From positions 62,001-126,000 of the forward strand of contig VGTI01000005.1 in the NCBI GenBank assembly GCA_016874735.1: a DNA stretch of 64,000 nucleotides. Direction: 5' to 3'. Positions 44,550-53,347 of this stretch are shown piece by piece. This DNA is from Deltaproteobacteria bacterium (GTDB lineage: Bacteria; Bdellovibrionota_B; Oligoflexia; Oligoflexales; CAIYRB01). The position numbers were made by a program, and so were the translations under genes. Numbering within the stretch: the first letter of the stretch is position 1; the number at the start of each line of letters is the position of its first letter. The notes under the pieces are model-generated. The model was not told the DNA's origin, did no database searches, and saw nothing but the letters and a program-made list of their open reading frames with translations.

Positions 44550-45761
44550 TTACCTCCGCTGCAAGACAATATGTGCGGCTTTTTCACCCGATAACATCGC
44601 TCCCTGAATGGACGGGTTCTCCATATAATCACCGGCGAAAATCAGTCCCTCTGATTCATAACCTTTGCGCCCAAACTGCACTGGTAAGGCGTGATCCACC
44701 TGGTAGGTACGCAAGCATTCCCACCTAGCCGCTTCCGGCCCCAGTAATCCTGTAAGTTCATGCCGCAAGAAATCTTGAGCCTGCGCGGAGGACTGTGTGG
44801 GTAACGGCAGTACACCACTCACAGCGACTAAATGCCTCCCCTTCCTGGCATAGGAAGGCTGAATATCGGACAAAGTCGCCAGGTGGTTGACCCAGCCCTG
44901 ACCGGAGCTATTCAAGGCTAAAAGGCGCGACCTCCACGGTCTCGATGCCGCCGCAAAATAGGCCGTTGTCACCGATCTAAATGGCGGATCACTCTGATCG
45001 GCCATAAGAGTCGCCGCCGCACGCGCGTCAACAGCAAGGATCGTAGCTTTGGGTTGTACGACTGTTCCGTCGGAAAGCGTGATCTTCCCGTTTCTTATCG
45101 ATTCTACAGCGACACCAAATCGCAAGTGATCCTGTGGGATCGCCTTGGCTAAATTGACGGCAACAGCATTCATGCCACCGGCAGGAAGTGCGACACGGGA
45201 CTGGCTGAAAAAGGCAAAAAGATAGCGAAATAATTCCTCGGACACCGATAAATCGCGATCTAAAAAGACACCCGCAAAAAATGGCCGAAAAAAAGATTCA
45301 ATGTATGCTTCAGAAAAGCCGAGAAGACGCAGTCCCTCTAGGGCTGTCGCCCCGTCATCTCGCGGCCTCTGCGGTGCTTTGGGTTGCAATCGCAAAGCTA
45401 AAGTCCGCAAGCGATCGCCCCAGGAGGGAAATCGTTGCGCCATCATCGAGAGCGCTCGCTCGGGATGGGACAGTGGATCAAACAGTGTGGACATCTGTCC
45501 TTTGCCGTGCAGTAACACGGCACCGGCATCAAAATACTGCAGACCAAGCTCAGATAAAGTTAAGTACTTGGCCGTCATGGGATAGGCCGGATTGAGAACG
45601 GCAAACCCAACATCGTACAAAAACTCGCCGTCAGTTTCCGTGGCTAAGCGTCCACCGACTTGCGTCTCACGCTCGTAAATCATAAAATCACGGCAGCCAG
45701 CGTTCAAAAGTGCACGCCCTGCAGTCAGACCAGCGAGCCCAGCTCCGATAATGACGATCAT
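44550..45761 (-). CDS. FAD-dependent amine oxidase/desaturase-like
   Basis: Flavoprotein of 403 aa in the flavin amine oxidase / protoporphyrinogen oxidase-like superfamily. The N-terminal MIVIIGAGLAGLTAGRALL is the FAD Rossmann motif, followed by the IYERETQVGGRLAT GG-doublet; a C-terminal EGLIFAGDYMENPSIQGAM closes the FAD site. The open frame extends 27 codons upstream, but this ATG has GGAGA seven bases before it. Heads the three-gene operon. Carotenoid desaturase, terpenoid oxidase or amine oxidase remain possible. Confidence 0.8.
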   Translation of the reverse strand: MIVIIGAGLAGLTAGRALLNAGCRDFMIYERETQVGGRLATETDGEFLYDVGFAVLNPAYPMTAKYLTLSELGLQYFDAGAVLLHGKGQMSTLFDPLSHPERALSMMAQRFPSWGDRLRTLALRLQPKAPQRPRDDGATALEGLRLLGFSEAYIESFFRPFFAGVFLDRDLSVSEELFRYLFAFFSQSRVALPAGGMNAVAVNLAKAIPQDHLRFGVAVESIRNGKITLSDGTVVQPKATILAVDARAAATLMADQSDPPFRSVTTAYFAAASRPWRSRLLALNSSGQGWVNHLATLSDIQPSYARKGRHLVAVSGVLPLPTQSSAQAQDFLRHELTGLLGPEAARWECLRTYQVDHALPVQFGRKGYESEGLIFAGDYMENPSIQGAMLSGEKAAHIVLQRR

Positions 45762-45857
45762 GACTATGTCTCCCCATGATACATAGTGACACCGATCAGC
45801 GGATTTGGGAACGACAGTTATCTCGTTACACATGATCATCACAGGGAGTAAAAGCTT

Positions 45858-46040
45858 ATGGAAGATCCTATTGATGTGATTTGCCCTTGGTGCGGCGAGT
45901 CATTTACGACTTTTTTTGACTCATCTGTTGGTGCGCAACGCTACACAGAAGACTGTCAAGTGTGTTGTCGCCCCATTGATCTTAACTTCCGCGAACTCTC
46001 TGATGGTTCGTTTACGTGCGATACGGAACGGACCTTTTGA
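45858..46040 (+). CDS. CPXCG-motif cysteine-rich small protein
   Basis: A 60-aa zinc-binding-type protein of the Cys_rich_CPXG family. CPWCGESF and CQVCCRPID provide the four-cysteine ribbon; the C-terminal part is acidic. Function unknown in the family. AGGGAG precedes the ATG. Divergent from the redox operon and convergent with the dehydroquinate synthase. Confidence 0.8.
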   Translation: MEDPIDVICPWCGESFTTFFDSSVGAQRYTEDCQVCCRPIDLNFRELSDGSFTCDTERTF

Positions 46041-46090
46041 TCAAGCTCATGATTCCAGCTGATGAAACGACAGCTGCCAGCGATACGCGG

Positions 46091-47488
46091 TTAAAGCACG
46101 CGCAAAAAATCAGTCCATAGCTCATCAATCACAGCTAGCGACAGACTAGTCGTCCAAGCACCGGAAGATGATCGGGCTGTGACTCCGGGAGTCGCGAGCA
46201 AAATCCACTCTGCGCGCTCCGCACCTGCAGGAGCCATGGTCTTCTTGTCGTTGGCCATGAGTGCCCGTAGTGCCGCACGCAGCGCGGATGAGGCCAGATC
46301 AGTGGCGCCGAGCCGCTTGCCTAGCTCCGCAGCAGACAAGACGCAGCCTGCGGCCTTAAGGACCTCAATGAGCTCCTGGCATTGAAGCGGTTTCAGTCCG
46401 GCATATTTGCTGCTAAGGAGCAAGGCAAAGACCATGCCGACGCCCACTGCTTCCCCGTGGGTCAATATTGCGGCGCCAGACTGGTGCGCATGCGCATAGG
46501 CCTCGAGCGCGTGCCCAAGTGTATGGCCAAAGTTGAGGATGGCCCGCATGCCATTTTCCGCTGGGTCTGCCGTCACGACATCGACTTTGAGTTTGATGAC
46601 AGCCGGAAGCAAAGTCGCGAGTGCCGTCAGGTCGCGTTGACGCAGAGCTGCGGCTAAAGACTCAGCCAACACCATGTCACCTAGCAAAAAGGCGTGTTTG
46701 AGACACTCAGCAGCGCCGCCCAGCAGTTCACGCTCGGGTAAAGTCGCCAGCCATCCAGGCCAAATTGTGACGTGCGAGGGAAAATAAAAAGTTCCGATTT
46801 GGTTCTTGCCGTAGGGAGCAAAATTAACACCAGTTTTGCCGCCTACGCAGGCGTCCGCCATGGCGAGCAACGTCGTCGGTACAAATTGCACCGTCGCGCT
46901 GCAGAGTGAGGCGGCGAAAGCGGCGACATCAGTGAGTAGACCGCCGCCGACGACACACCAACGCGCGGATTTTTGCGCATGCGGTGACGCGAGGATTTGA
47001 GCAACTGAGGCCAGGCTTTTACTGTGCTCGTCTAGGGTCAAGACAAGCCGCTTTGGTCCCATGGTGAGCTTGGGCCAAAGTGCGGCAACACGCCCGTCTA
47101 AGATGTAAAATGTAGCGGCGTCATTCAGATCAGGCTGCTGCTGCACGATTGCGATATCATAGGTGCCCTGGATGACGCGCTCTAATGCCGTGTTGCCAAC
47201 ATGTCTGGCGGCAACGCCACGACGAAACACCCGCGCAGCCGCCTGCAGCGCGGCCAAGCCATGATCCTCGCCCACTGCGCCGTCTACTTCCCACCCTAAT
47301 GTGCGACCGAGCCCCAACTTAAAGCCCTGTTCTAGGACAGCAACAGTACCAGCTGGCCAGCCTAGTGCTGCCTCTAGTTTGTTGTCGCTTGGTGAGAGGA
47401 CAAAATCACGCCAATTGTGCCAGGACTTGGCGGCCACCGGAGGCTGACTCATACGCCACGAGACTGTGAGCTTAGACGATGTAGTCAC
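46091..47488 (-). CDS. aroB: 3-dehydroquinate synthase with N-terminal extension
   Basis: NAD- and zinc-dependent cyclase of the shikimate pathway. Core motifs: VVGGGLLTDVAAFAAS, VPTTLLAMADACVGGKTGV, GKNQIGTFYFP, zinc Glu in GGAAECLKH, zinc His in LNFGHTLGHALE and HGEAVGVGM, and a late DKK. At 465 aa it is about 100 longer than usual, with an extra N-terminal region of unknown fold. The Arg of the usual RG pair before the VPTTLL strand is absent (CS here). Most probably the housekeeping AroB in divergent form; another sugar-phosphate cyclase cannot be excluded. An internal ATG 12 codons in is also possible. Confidence 0.8.
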   Translation of the reverse strand: MTTSSKLTVSWRMSQPPVAAKSWHNWRDFVLSPSDNKLEAALGWPAGTVAVLEQGFKLGLGRTLGWEVDGAVGEDHGLAALQAAARVFRRGVAARHVGNTALERVIQGTYDIAIVQQQPDLNDAATFYILDGRVAALWPKLTMGPKRLVLTLDEHSKSLASVAQILASPHAQKSARWCVVGGGLLTDVAAFAASLCSATVQFVPTTLLAMADACVGGKTGVNFAPYGKNQIGTFYFPSHVTIWPGWLATLPERELLGGAAECLKHAFLLGDMVLAESLAAALRQRDLTALATLLPAVIKLKVDVVTADPAENGMRAILNFGHTLGHALEAYAHAHQSGAAILTHGEAVGVGMVFALLLSSKYAGLKPLQCQELIEVLKAAGCVLSAAELGKRLGATDLASSALRAALRALMANDKKTMAPAGAERAEWILLATPGVTARSSSGAWTTSLSLAVIDELWTDFLRVL

Positions 47489-47530
47489 TGTATAATTTTC
47501 CCAGTACTAACGGTTATTTGAGCATCATTT

Positions 47531-47558
47531 GCCGGGGCGCAAAGAATTATACCCCGGC
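47531..47558. repeat. inverted repeat in divergent promoter region
   Basis: Perfect 7-bp arms GCCGGGG/CCCCGGC with 14 bases between them, immediately upstream of the -35 box of the sigma-28 promoter at 47561. No T-run, so an operator or hairpin rather than a terminator. Confidence 0.5.
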
Positions 47559-47560
47559 CC

Positions 47561-47587
47561 TAAAGTTGAACGCCACGGTGCCGATAA
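47561..47587 (+). promoter_or_regulatory. sigma-28 (FliA) promoter of response regulator
   Basis: TAAAGTTG (7 of 8), exactly 11 bases, GCCGATAA (8 of 8). The inferred start near 47594 leaves a leader of about 41 bases to the response-regulator ATG at 47635. Confidence 0.75.
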
Positions 47588-47634
47588 GACTGAGTATCCC
47601 ATGTGACTTGGCCACTCAGACCTAGGATCCTAGC

Positions 47635-48141
47635 ATGAAGAAGGAAAATCTAGCACCGCAGGCCGAGAAGTCGCTCCGCCGCCAGATTGAGACGATCAAA
47701 CGCCAAAAGATCGTCAACAAGAAGGTCGTGAGCCTTGCCGACTTTCGCGAACTACGCCAACGCATCGACACGCGCACCATTCTCGTTGTCGATGACGACG
47801 AGATTATGCGATCCGCTCTTAAACGCATCCTGGAAAACGAGGGCTACAAAGTCATCATGGCCGTCGATGGCCTGGAGCTCTCAAAAGTTCTGGAGACGAC
47901 GCGACTCGATCTCATCTTGCTCGATGTGAATCTGCCTTGGGTAGACGGTTACGAGCTGTGCCGACTGATCAAGGACCATCATTCGCTGAAAGCCGTGCCA
48001 CTCGTCCTGGTGTCGGCGCGCAAGAGCACCCAAGACATTCAAAATGGCTTTGCCGCAGGTGCTAATGACTACGTCACAAAGCCCTTTGATATCGATTATA
48101 TGACCGGGGTGATCAATAAGATGCTGCTACAATCGGGCTAA
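47635..48141 (+). CDS. orphan response regulator, receiver domain only
   Basis: 168 aa: a basic N-terminal arm of about 45 residues (many Lys/Arg), then one receiver domain. Acidic pocket VVDDDE, phosphorylated Asp in LILLDVNLP, the Ser of LVSARKS and Lys in VTKPF are all present, so it should be phosphorylated. No output domain and no kinase adjacent. An exact FliA-type promoter suggests a CheY-like role in motility; the basic arm could bind DNA, RNA or a motor partner. Inference beyond the receiver domain. Confidence 0.85.
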   Translation: MKKENLAPQAEKSLRRQIETIKRQKIVNKKVVSLADFRELRQRIDTRTILVVDDDEIMRSALKRILENEGYKVIMAVDGLELSKVLETTRLDLILLDVNLPWVDGYELCRLIKDHHSLKAVPLVLVSARKSTQDIQNGFAAGANDYVTKPFDIDYMTGVINKMLLQSG

Positions 48142-48156
48142 ACGCACGGAAGACGC

Positions 48157-48185
48157 TTGACGGGTCCTCAAAAATCATATATCAA
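48157..48185 (+). promoter_or_regulatory. sigma-70-like promoter of tRNA-Asn
   Basis: TTGACG, 17 bases, TATCAA. Predicted start near 48192, about 29 bases before the mature tRNA. The -35 matches 5 of 6, the -10 matches 4 of 6. Confidence 0.5.
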
Positions 48186-48220
48186 TCTGATCTGACTGGC
48201 ATTTTTCTTTCCAAAGAAAT

Positions 48221-48296
<76 letters not shown>

Positions 48297-48315
48297 TTCA
48301 TCATAAGCAGGCTGC

Positions 48316-49053
48316 ATGAGGCGAGTCTTAACAATATCGCTAGTTACGTGCCTGCTAAGCATAGCGTCTTCTGGATTCGCCGCTGACAAAGCCGCCGTCA
48401 AGAAGAGTAAAGCGTCCAAGGCCAAGAAAGCTACGAGCGATTTTGCTCCGTTGGTTGATGCTCCTTCTTCAGACCTGCCGTCCTCCTCAATGAAGCTACA
48501 CAGCTTTGGTGCGGGTGTGGGTCTGTTTAGTGTTTTCCTGCCGCAGACTGCCGCGCAGGTTGCCTATATTTACAAAGGCAAGCTGATGGCCGGCTTGCAG
48601 CTGGGTTATCTCACGATCCCGCTGACGGAGTTTTCAGCGCAGAGTATTTACATAGGCGTCGATGGGAAGTTTTACCCCGTGCAAGGTGCGAGTTTTTTTG
48701 TCGGCGGTGCCGTCGGCAAGCGCGACTTGACGATCAAAACTCGCTCAACCGTGACCATCAACGATGACGTCACCGAGATCTTCTGGACTAGAAAGGCGAG
48801 CCAAACGCTCATCACGCCGCGCGTGGGTTGGCAGGCGCTTGGTAAAGGCAACTTCGGTACGGCTATAAGCCTGGGATTAACGCTGCCGCTAGGCACGGCC
48901 TTTAGCGTCGCGTCAGATCCGACCGCTGTGCCAGGCCTGACCGAGCAAGAGTATGCGGACGAAAAAGTGCGCAAGGGTAACGACGTTTTGACGTTCACCA
49001 GTAAGCCCATGCCCCATATGGAACTGAGCTTTTTCTGGTACTTTCCTAACTAG
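48316..49053 (+). CDS. exported beta-barrel-like protein
   Basis: Unknown function, 245 aa. Signal peptide cleaved near GFAA, then a short Lys/Ala/Ser-rich basic segment, then repeated amphipathic strands (LHSFGAGVGLFSVFL, LMAGLQLGYLTIPL, ASFFVGGAVGKRDL, HMELSFFWYF) consistent with a small outer-membrane barrel ending in an aromatic-rich strand. It begins 19 bases after the tRNA and may be transcribed from the same promoter. Convergent with the rhodanese gene, 13 bp away. Confidence 0.6.
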   Translation: MRRVLTISLVTCLLSIASSGFAADKAAVKKSKASKAKKATSDFAPLVDAPSSDLPSSSMKLHSFGAGVGLFSVFLPQTAAQVAYIYKGKLMAGLQLGYLTIPLTEFSAQSIYIGVDGKFYPVQGASFFVGGAVGKRDLTIKTRSTVTINDDVTEIFWTRKASQTLITPRVGWQALGKGNFGTAISLGLTLPLGTAFSVASDPTAVPGLTEQEYADEKVRKGNDVLTFTSKPMPHMELSFFWYFPN

Positions 49054-49066
49054 CCCACTCTGCTTT

Positions 49067-49480
49067 TTAAGTGGACGAGCTATCCACCTTCTTGCCAGCC
49101 TCTTTCCAAACCTTAATGCCGCCCTTGTAGTGTTTGATATTGGCGTAACCAAGGTCTTTAGTCTTTGCCGCGGCCGCTTCCCAGGCTGAACAGAGAGGTC
49201 CACCGCAGTAAGCAACGATCAACGCCGATTTGTCTTTAGGCAAAACAGTGGCCAGTTTATCTTCGTTAGCAGCGAAGTTAATGGCACCAGGGATGTGGCC
49301 CTTGGCATAGGTCTTAGCGCCGTTAGCATCGATCAAGAACACGGCCTTGGAGCTGACAAGTTTGTCCAATTCATCAGTCGAAACCTCAGCAAACGCCGCG
49401 TGCTCAGAAGCTTGCACCAAGGCAGGCTTAAAAGTCATGCCGCCCGCGACCAAGAAGAGCGCTGTCAGAGCCTGTTTCAT
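49067..49480 (-). CDS. periplasmic rhodanese-domain protein
   Basis: 137 aa: signal peptide (MKQALTALFLVAGG) and one rhodanese domain. The early DANGAKTYAKGHIPGAIN is the family CH2-type signature, and the active-site loop is AYCGGPLCSAW with the catalytic Cys. Likely sulfur transfer or sulfide chemistry in the periplasm. GGAGG precedes the ATG. Next to the winged-helix protein, 28 bp away. Confidence 0.85.
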   Translation of the reverse strand: MKQALTALFLVAGGMTFKPALVQASEHAAFAEVSTDELDKLVSSKAVFLIDANGAKTYAKGHIPGAINFAANEDKLATVLPKDKSALIVAYCGGPLCSAWEAAAAKTKDLGYANIKHYKGGIKVWKEAGKKVDSSST

Positions 49481-49508
49481 AAGCCGATTCCTCCGAGGTT
49501 AAGCAAAA

Positions 49509-50459
49509 TTAATCGTGTCTTTTGACCACAGCACCACCGGTCGTGACCGGTAGCATCAGCGATGCATTATCGGCGAAAAAACTCGCTAAATTGGGATAGC
49601 GGCTGCGTAGCTGATAGGCCCAAAACAGCTGACGCCGCGGATGTCGGTGTTTCACCAGGATTTGAAGTACGGTCCGCTCTTCTTCAGTCAGAGCGCTTTG
49701 GGCCTCAGCCAGCAGGGCCTCGCCCTGATCACGCAGCTTTTGGTCAAGCTCCTGATGCTTCTGGCGCGCTCCGAGCATGTCGACCTTTTGCGTCTCACTC
49801 TCGAATATTTCCTGATAATGCTGCCAGCTACTAGCAAGAAGACTGAGAGTGGGAATGCGCAGATTAAAGTGCCTCAGCATCAGCAGCACCTGATCGACCG
49901 GGTGCACCTCGACCAAGATCTTGGCAGCCGCCTCGACTTGCTCGAGTTCGTCATCGTCTAAACTCCGGTTTTGGATGAATGACTCGATCACCCGCTGCCA
50001 GGTATGATTACCCTCACCCTCGGCACGCTTACTACTGCGAGGATCGCGCTTTTGGCCCTCAAGCACCTGTAGGGCAGCACTGCCGGTACGCCTAAACGGA
50101 AACACAATCGCATCGTGGGATGTGGCCTGAACGTCGTAAGTCAGGACCCATTTACTGACATCGTACTGCAGGCCGACACTGGCTGAAGTCGAGTCACCGT
50201 TGGCATTGAGATCGCCGTAGTGGATCTTGATGATGTGCTTGGTAGCGAGCTCGCTCAGCGTCGTCCGAAGCGTCGCATCATCGTAGCCAATGAGCGACGC
50301 CAACTCTGCCTCAGTCGTGATGAACTGGTCTAGCCCCGAGGCGGCGCAATTGAGGAGATAGAAGACAACGCTGTATTCGCATTGGCTGAGTCTGGCCAAA
50401 GCCAGTACTTTAAAACCAGACTCTTTGATAAAGCGTTTAAAGTTATGCTCACTAGCCAC
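49509..50459 (-). CDS. winged-helix protein of unknown role
   Basis: Cytoplasmic protein of 316 aa. Residues about 10-85 form a likely winged helix (YSVVFYLLNCAAS, FITTEAELASLIGYDDATLRTTLSEL). The middle has a variable linker, and the C-terminal half is helical with a long coiled stretch (FESETQKVDMLGARQKHQELDQKLRD). The layout recalls replication-initiator or phage-type DNA-binding proteins but no family is recognised. GTG start with GAGGTGGAG upstream. It follows the biotin carboxylase gene by 36 bp and may be the last gene of that operon. Confidence 0.55.
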   Translation of the reverse strand: MASEHNFKRFIKESGFKVLALARLSQCEYSVVFYLLNCAASGLDQFITTEAELASLIGYDDATLRTTLSELATKHIIKIHYGDLNANGDSTSASVGLQYDVSKWVLTYDVQATSHDAIVFPFRRTGSAALQVLEGQKRDPRSSKRAEGEGNHTWQRVIESFIQNRSLDDDELEQVEAAAKILVEVHPVDQVLLMLRHFNLRIPTLSLLASSWQHYQEIFESETQKVDMLGARQKHQELDQKLRDQGEALLAEAQSALTEEERTVLQILVKHRHPRRQLFWAYQLRSRYPNLASFFADNASLMLPVTTGGAVVKRHD

Positions 50460-50495
50460 GCTCCACCTCGCCTATGTGCTTTAAGGGTTTTGCCT

Positions 50496-52517
50496 CTAAG
50501 TAGCCCAGACCGCCAACTGCTGCCCTGCGGCCACTTGATCATCTTGCTTGACGCTGAACTGAGCGATAGTCCCAGCCCCCGACGCCTTTACTTCGAATTC
50601 CATCTTCATCGACTCTAACACAAGCAGGGTCTGACCGATCGTGACCGTATCACCTGCTGCTACCTTGATGGCGATGACTTTACCTGGAACAGGTGCCACC
50701 ACTTCAGAAGTATTACCGCCCCGACGCTGTCTGTCCAGCCTCGCGGCAGCTCCGGCCAGAACGCGCGTGTAAACTACGCCGCCTAGACCGATCCACCCCA
50801 TCTGCTCTTTACTGGTATTTAGATAAGCATACCAGAAGGGTTGGGATTTCAAACCTTTAACTATGCCGTGACCCGACCTGCTTGCAATCTCCTGGCCATA
50901 ACCCGCTCCCAGAGTCGCCTGACTAGATTTGGTGCTGATGAGGCTAACGGCGTTGCCAGTTGCCCTGTCGGTGGCCGCCCCAAAAATGGCCTGGGTCCGA
51001 CTCAGATGCCCGCCCCCTACCTCTTTAGTCTCTGCGGCGACAACCAGCTTATGACTGAGCAAGTCATCGAGCAGGCTTTCGGCCGCGGCAGCGTGAGGCT
51101 CGCGGCGCGCCGCCACCTTGGCTTTAAGCTGATCAGTCACCTCGCCCAAGTAGTGCGTCGTCACTGGAGCTATGGCAAAAGCGCTATCGCTCACCAGAAC
51201 GTCCAGTAGCTCCATGTTATTGGCCGGGCCGGCAAACACCGTACGCCGCAAGGCATCTGCCAGACGCGCCAGGGCAGCTGGTCGATCGGCAGCAGTGGTG
51301 ACTAACTTTGCAATCATCGGGTCAAAGCGTCCGGTAACCTCATCGACCTCACCTAGCCCTAGCTCCCACCTGACCCCAGGACCCAATGCGGGCTCAAAGG
51401 CAGCAACCGGACCAGGGGCAGGGAAAAAGTCCCGCTCCGGATCTTCGGCATAGATGCGCGCCTCGACGCTATGGCCACGAGGACGCAGGCTCGCAAATTC
51501 GGTCGGCAATTTCTCACCTCGTGCCACCCGCAATTGCCACTCGACGAGATCGAGACCGAACACCTCTTCGGTGACGGGATGCTCCACCTGCAGCCGTGTA
51601 TTCATTTCAAGAAAATAAAACCTCTGGAGTTCTGCTGTGCGCGATCCCTCGGACCAGTCGACCAAGAACTCCACTGTGCCCGCAGAATCATAGCCCACGG
51701 CAGCAGCAAGATTGACAGCAGCTTGATGCAGAGCAGCGCGCGTTGTGGCAGTGAGGCCAACGGCTGGCGCTTCTTCAATGATCTTCTGATGGCGGCGCTG
51801 CAAGGAACAGTCGCGGTCACCAATGGCTACAACACGACCGTGTTTATCTGCCAGGATCTGAACCTCAACGTGACGCGGCGCGCCCAGATACTGCTCGCAG
51901 ATGAGACTACCGTTACCGAATGAGTTTTTCGCCTCAGACTGTGCTCGGAGGGCATTAGGTCTCAGCTCTTCGCGCTTATGCACAAGTCTCATGCCCTTAC
52001 CACCGCCACCATAGGCAGCTTTTAGTAGCAAAGGGTAACCAGCGGTCGCAGCAAATGCCTCGAGTTCACTAAAGTCGCCCTGCTCACTGTCGGGCACGTT
52101 GAATCCGGAGACTCCTTTGACACAAGGTACATGGGATTTCTCGGCATAGGATCGCGCCGATGCCTTGCTCGCCATGGCCGTGATGGCGACCGGATTCGGT
52201 CCCACCCAAGTCATGCCACATGCCTCAGTCTGCGCTGCAAACTCAGCATTTTCTGAGAGAAAACCGAAGCCCGGATGCACCGCATCACAGCCTGCCTGCC
52301 GCGCATAACTAAGCATGCGCGCAGCATCTAAATATACCGCTGGCGATTCCTCGTCAATTTTGACGAAATCGGTCACGATCCCCAATAAATAGGCTGGCGG
52401 CGTCGGACGGTCGGTCAAGACTACTGTCTCGATCCCAAGCCTTTGCGACGTCATAGCGATCCGCCGCGCAATTTCTCCGCGATTGGCGATAAATAAACGT
52501 TTGATAGTCTTTGTCAC
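50496..52517 (-). CDS. acyl-CoA carboxylase alpha subunit (biotin carboxylase + BCCP)
   Basis: 673-aa subunit that carboxylates biotin, typical of methylcrotonyl- or geranyl-CoA carboxylase. Biotin carboxylase opens with IKRLFIANRGEIARR; ATP-grasp loop AAYGGGGKGMRLV; EMNTRLQVEHPVTEE. The C-terminal biotinyl domain has the lysine in LESMKMEFEV. The GTG start two bases after the hydratase stop gives the standard N-terminus; the track-length frame would add 14 residues. Last of the four carboxylase-operon genes. Confidence 0.9.
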   Translation of the reverse strand: MTKTIKRLFIANRGEIARRIAMTSQRLGIETVVLTDRPTPPAYLLGIVTDFVKIDEESPAVYLDAARMLSYARQAGCDAVHPGFGFLSENAEFAAQTEACGMTWVGPNPVAITAMASKASARSYAEKSHVPCVKGVSGFNVPDSEQGDFSELEAFAATAGYPLLLKAAYGGGGKGMRLVHKREELRPNALRAQSEAKNSFGNGSLICEQYLGAPRHVEVQILADKHGRVVAIGDRDCSLQRRHQKIIEEAPAVGLTATTRAALHQAAVNLAAAVGYDSAGTVEFLVDWSEGSRTAELQRFYFLEMNTRLQVEHPVTEEVFGLDLVEWQLRVARGEKLPTEFASLRPRGHSVEARIYAEDPERDFFPAPGPVAAFEPALGPGVRWELGLGEVDEVTGRFDPMIAKLVTTAADRPAALARLADALRRTVFAGPANNMELLDVLVSDSAFAIAPVTTHYLGEVTDQLKAKVAARREPHAAAAESLLDDLLSHKLVVAAETKEVGGGHLSRTQAIFGAATDRATGNAVSLISTKSSQATLGAGYGQEIASRSGHGIVKGLKSQPFWYAYLNTSKEQMGWIGLGGVVYTRVLAGAAARLDRQRRGGNTSEVVAPVPGKVIAIKVAAGDTVTIGQTLLVLESMKMEFEVKASGAGTIAQFSVKQDDQVAAGQQLAVWAT

Positions 52518-52519
52518 GA

Positions 52520-53347
52520 TCAGTCCAGTCTCCAGTTGGGAGCAAGTTGAATGGCCCAAGATGGGGAGCTCTTAGCAAAAAATGCGGCAAGACCTGCACG
52601 TCCACTCGGCGATACGCGCGCTTCGGCAATCGCCGCAGCTGTGTAGGGACCTTGCTTAGCCCCATCTGCGATAACTTCGCGTAGTAGCTGCTTAACCGCC
52701 GCCTGTGCCTCAGGTGCTGCTTGGAGTAAGGAATTAAGTTCCTCGATCACCGCCTGATCGCGTTCAGATGCTGCGACAACACGCTGCACCAGTCCCGCTG
52801 CTAAAGCCTCGGATGTAGCGATGAGGCGTCCCGTCACAGCCCAGTATCTGAGAGTACCGGGGGCCACCTTGCGCACTAGATACGGCAGGATCACTGCCGG
52901 TATCAATCCGAGCTTCACCTCGCTTAAACAAAAGCGTGCGCCCTCTACCGCCACTACTATGTCACAAGCTGCGGCCAACCCCACGGCACCGCCGTAAGCG
53001 GATCCCTGCACGCAGGCCAAGGAGGGGAAGGGCAGATTAGCCAGGGACTCAAAGAGACCGATCAACTTGTCGGCGTCACGCACATTGCCATCGTAATCTA
53101 ACTGAGTGGCCTCTTTCATCCAGCCCAGATCGGCACCAGCTGAGAAGTGCTTCCCGTTGCCGCGCAGCACTAAGGCACGGCAGTGAGGATCAGTGGCCAC
53201 GCATTGCAGATGAGTGGTGAGTTCAGTGATCACAGAAGCACTTAGGGCGTTAGCAACATCGGGACGGTTTAACGTAAGCACAGCCACGAAGTCGTCGTGA
53301 CCCACGCCAACCGGTACTTTTTTCAGTTGAGTTACGTGCTCAGTCAT
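52520..53347 (-). CDS. enoyl-CoA hydratase (methylglutaconyl-type)
   Basis: Crotonase-fold hydratase of 275 aa. FSAGADLGWMKEAT and GSAYGGAVGLAAACDI form the oxyanion hole, and LSEVKLGLIPAVILPYL resembles methylglutaconyl-CoA hydratases (LiuC/AtuE group). It should hydrate the product of the carboxylase encoded by its neighbours. Its ATG overlaps the AtuA-like stop by one base (TAATG). Confidence 0.88.
   Translation of the reverse strand: MTEHVTQLKKVPVGVGHDDFVAVLTLNRPDVANALSASVITELTTHLQCVATDPHCRALVLRGNGKHFSAGADLGWMKEATQLDYDGNVRDADKLIGLFESLANLPFPSLACVQGSAYGGAVGLAAACDIVVAVEGARFCLSEVKLGLIPAVILPYLVRKVAPGTLRYWAVTGRLIATSEALAAGLVQRVVAASERDQAVIEELNSLLQAAPEAQAAVKQLLREVIADGAKQGPYTAAAIAEARVSPSGRAGLAAFFAKSSPSWAIQLAPNWRLD

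Noticed and set aside
49560-49590. TTATCGGC on the plus strand as a minus-strand sigma-28 -10
   Set aside because: It is inside a coding region near its end, and the -35 position matches only 3 of 8.
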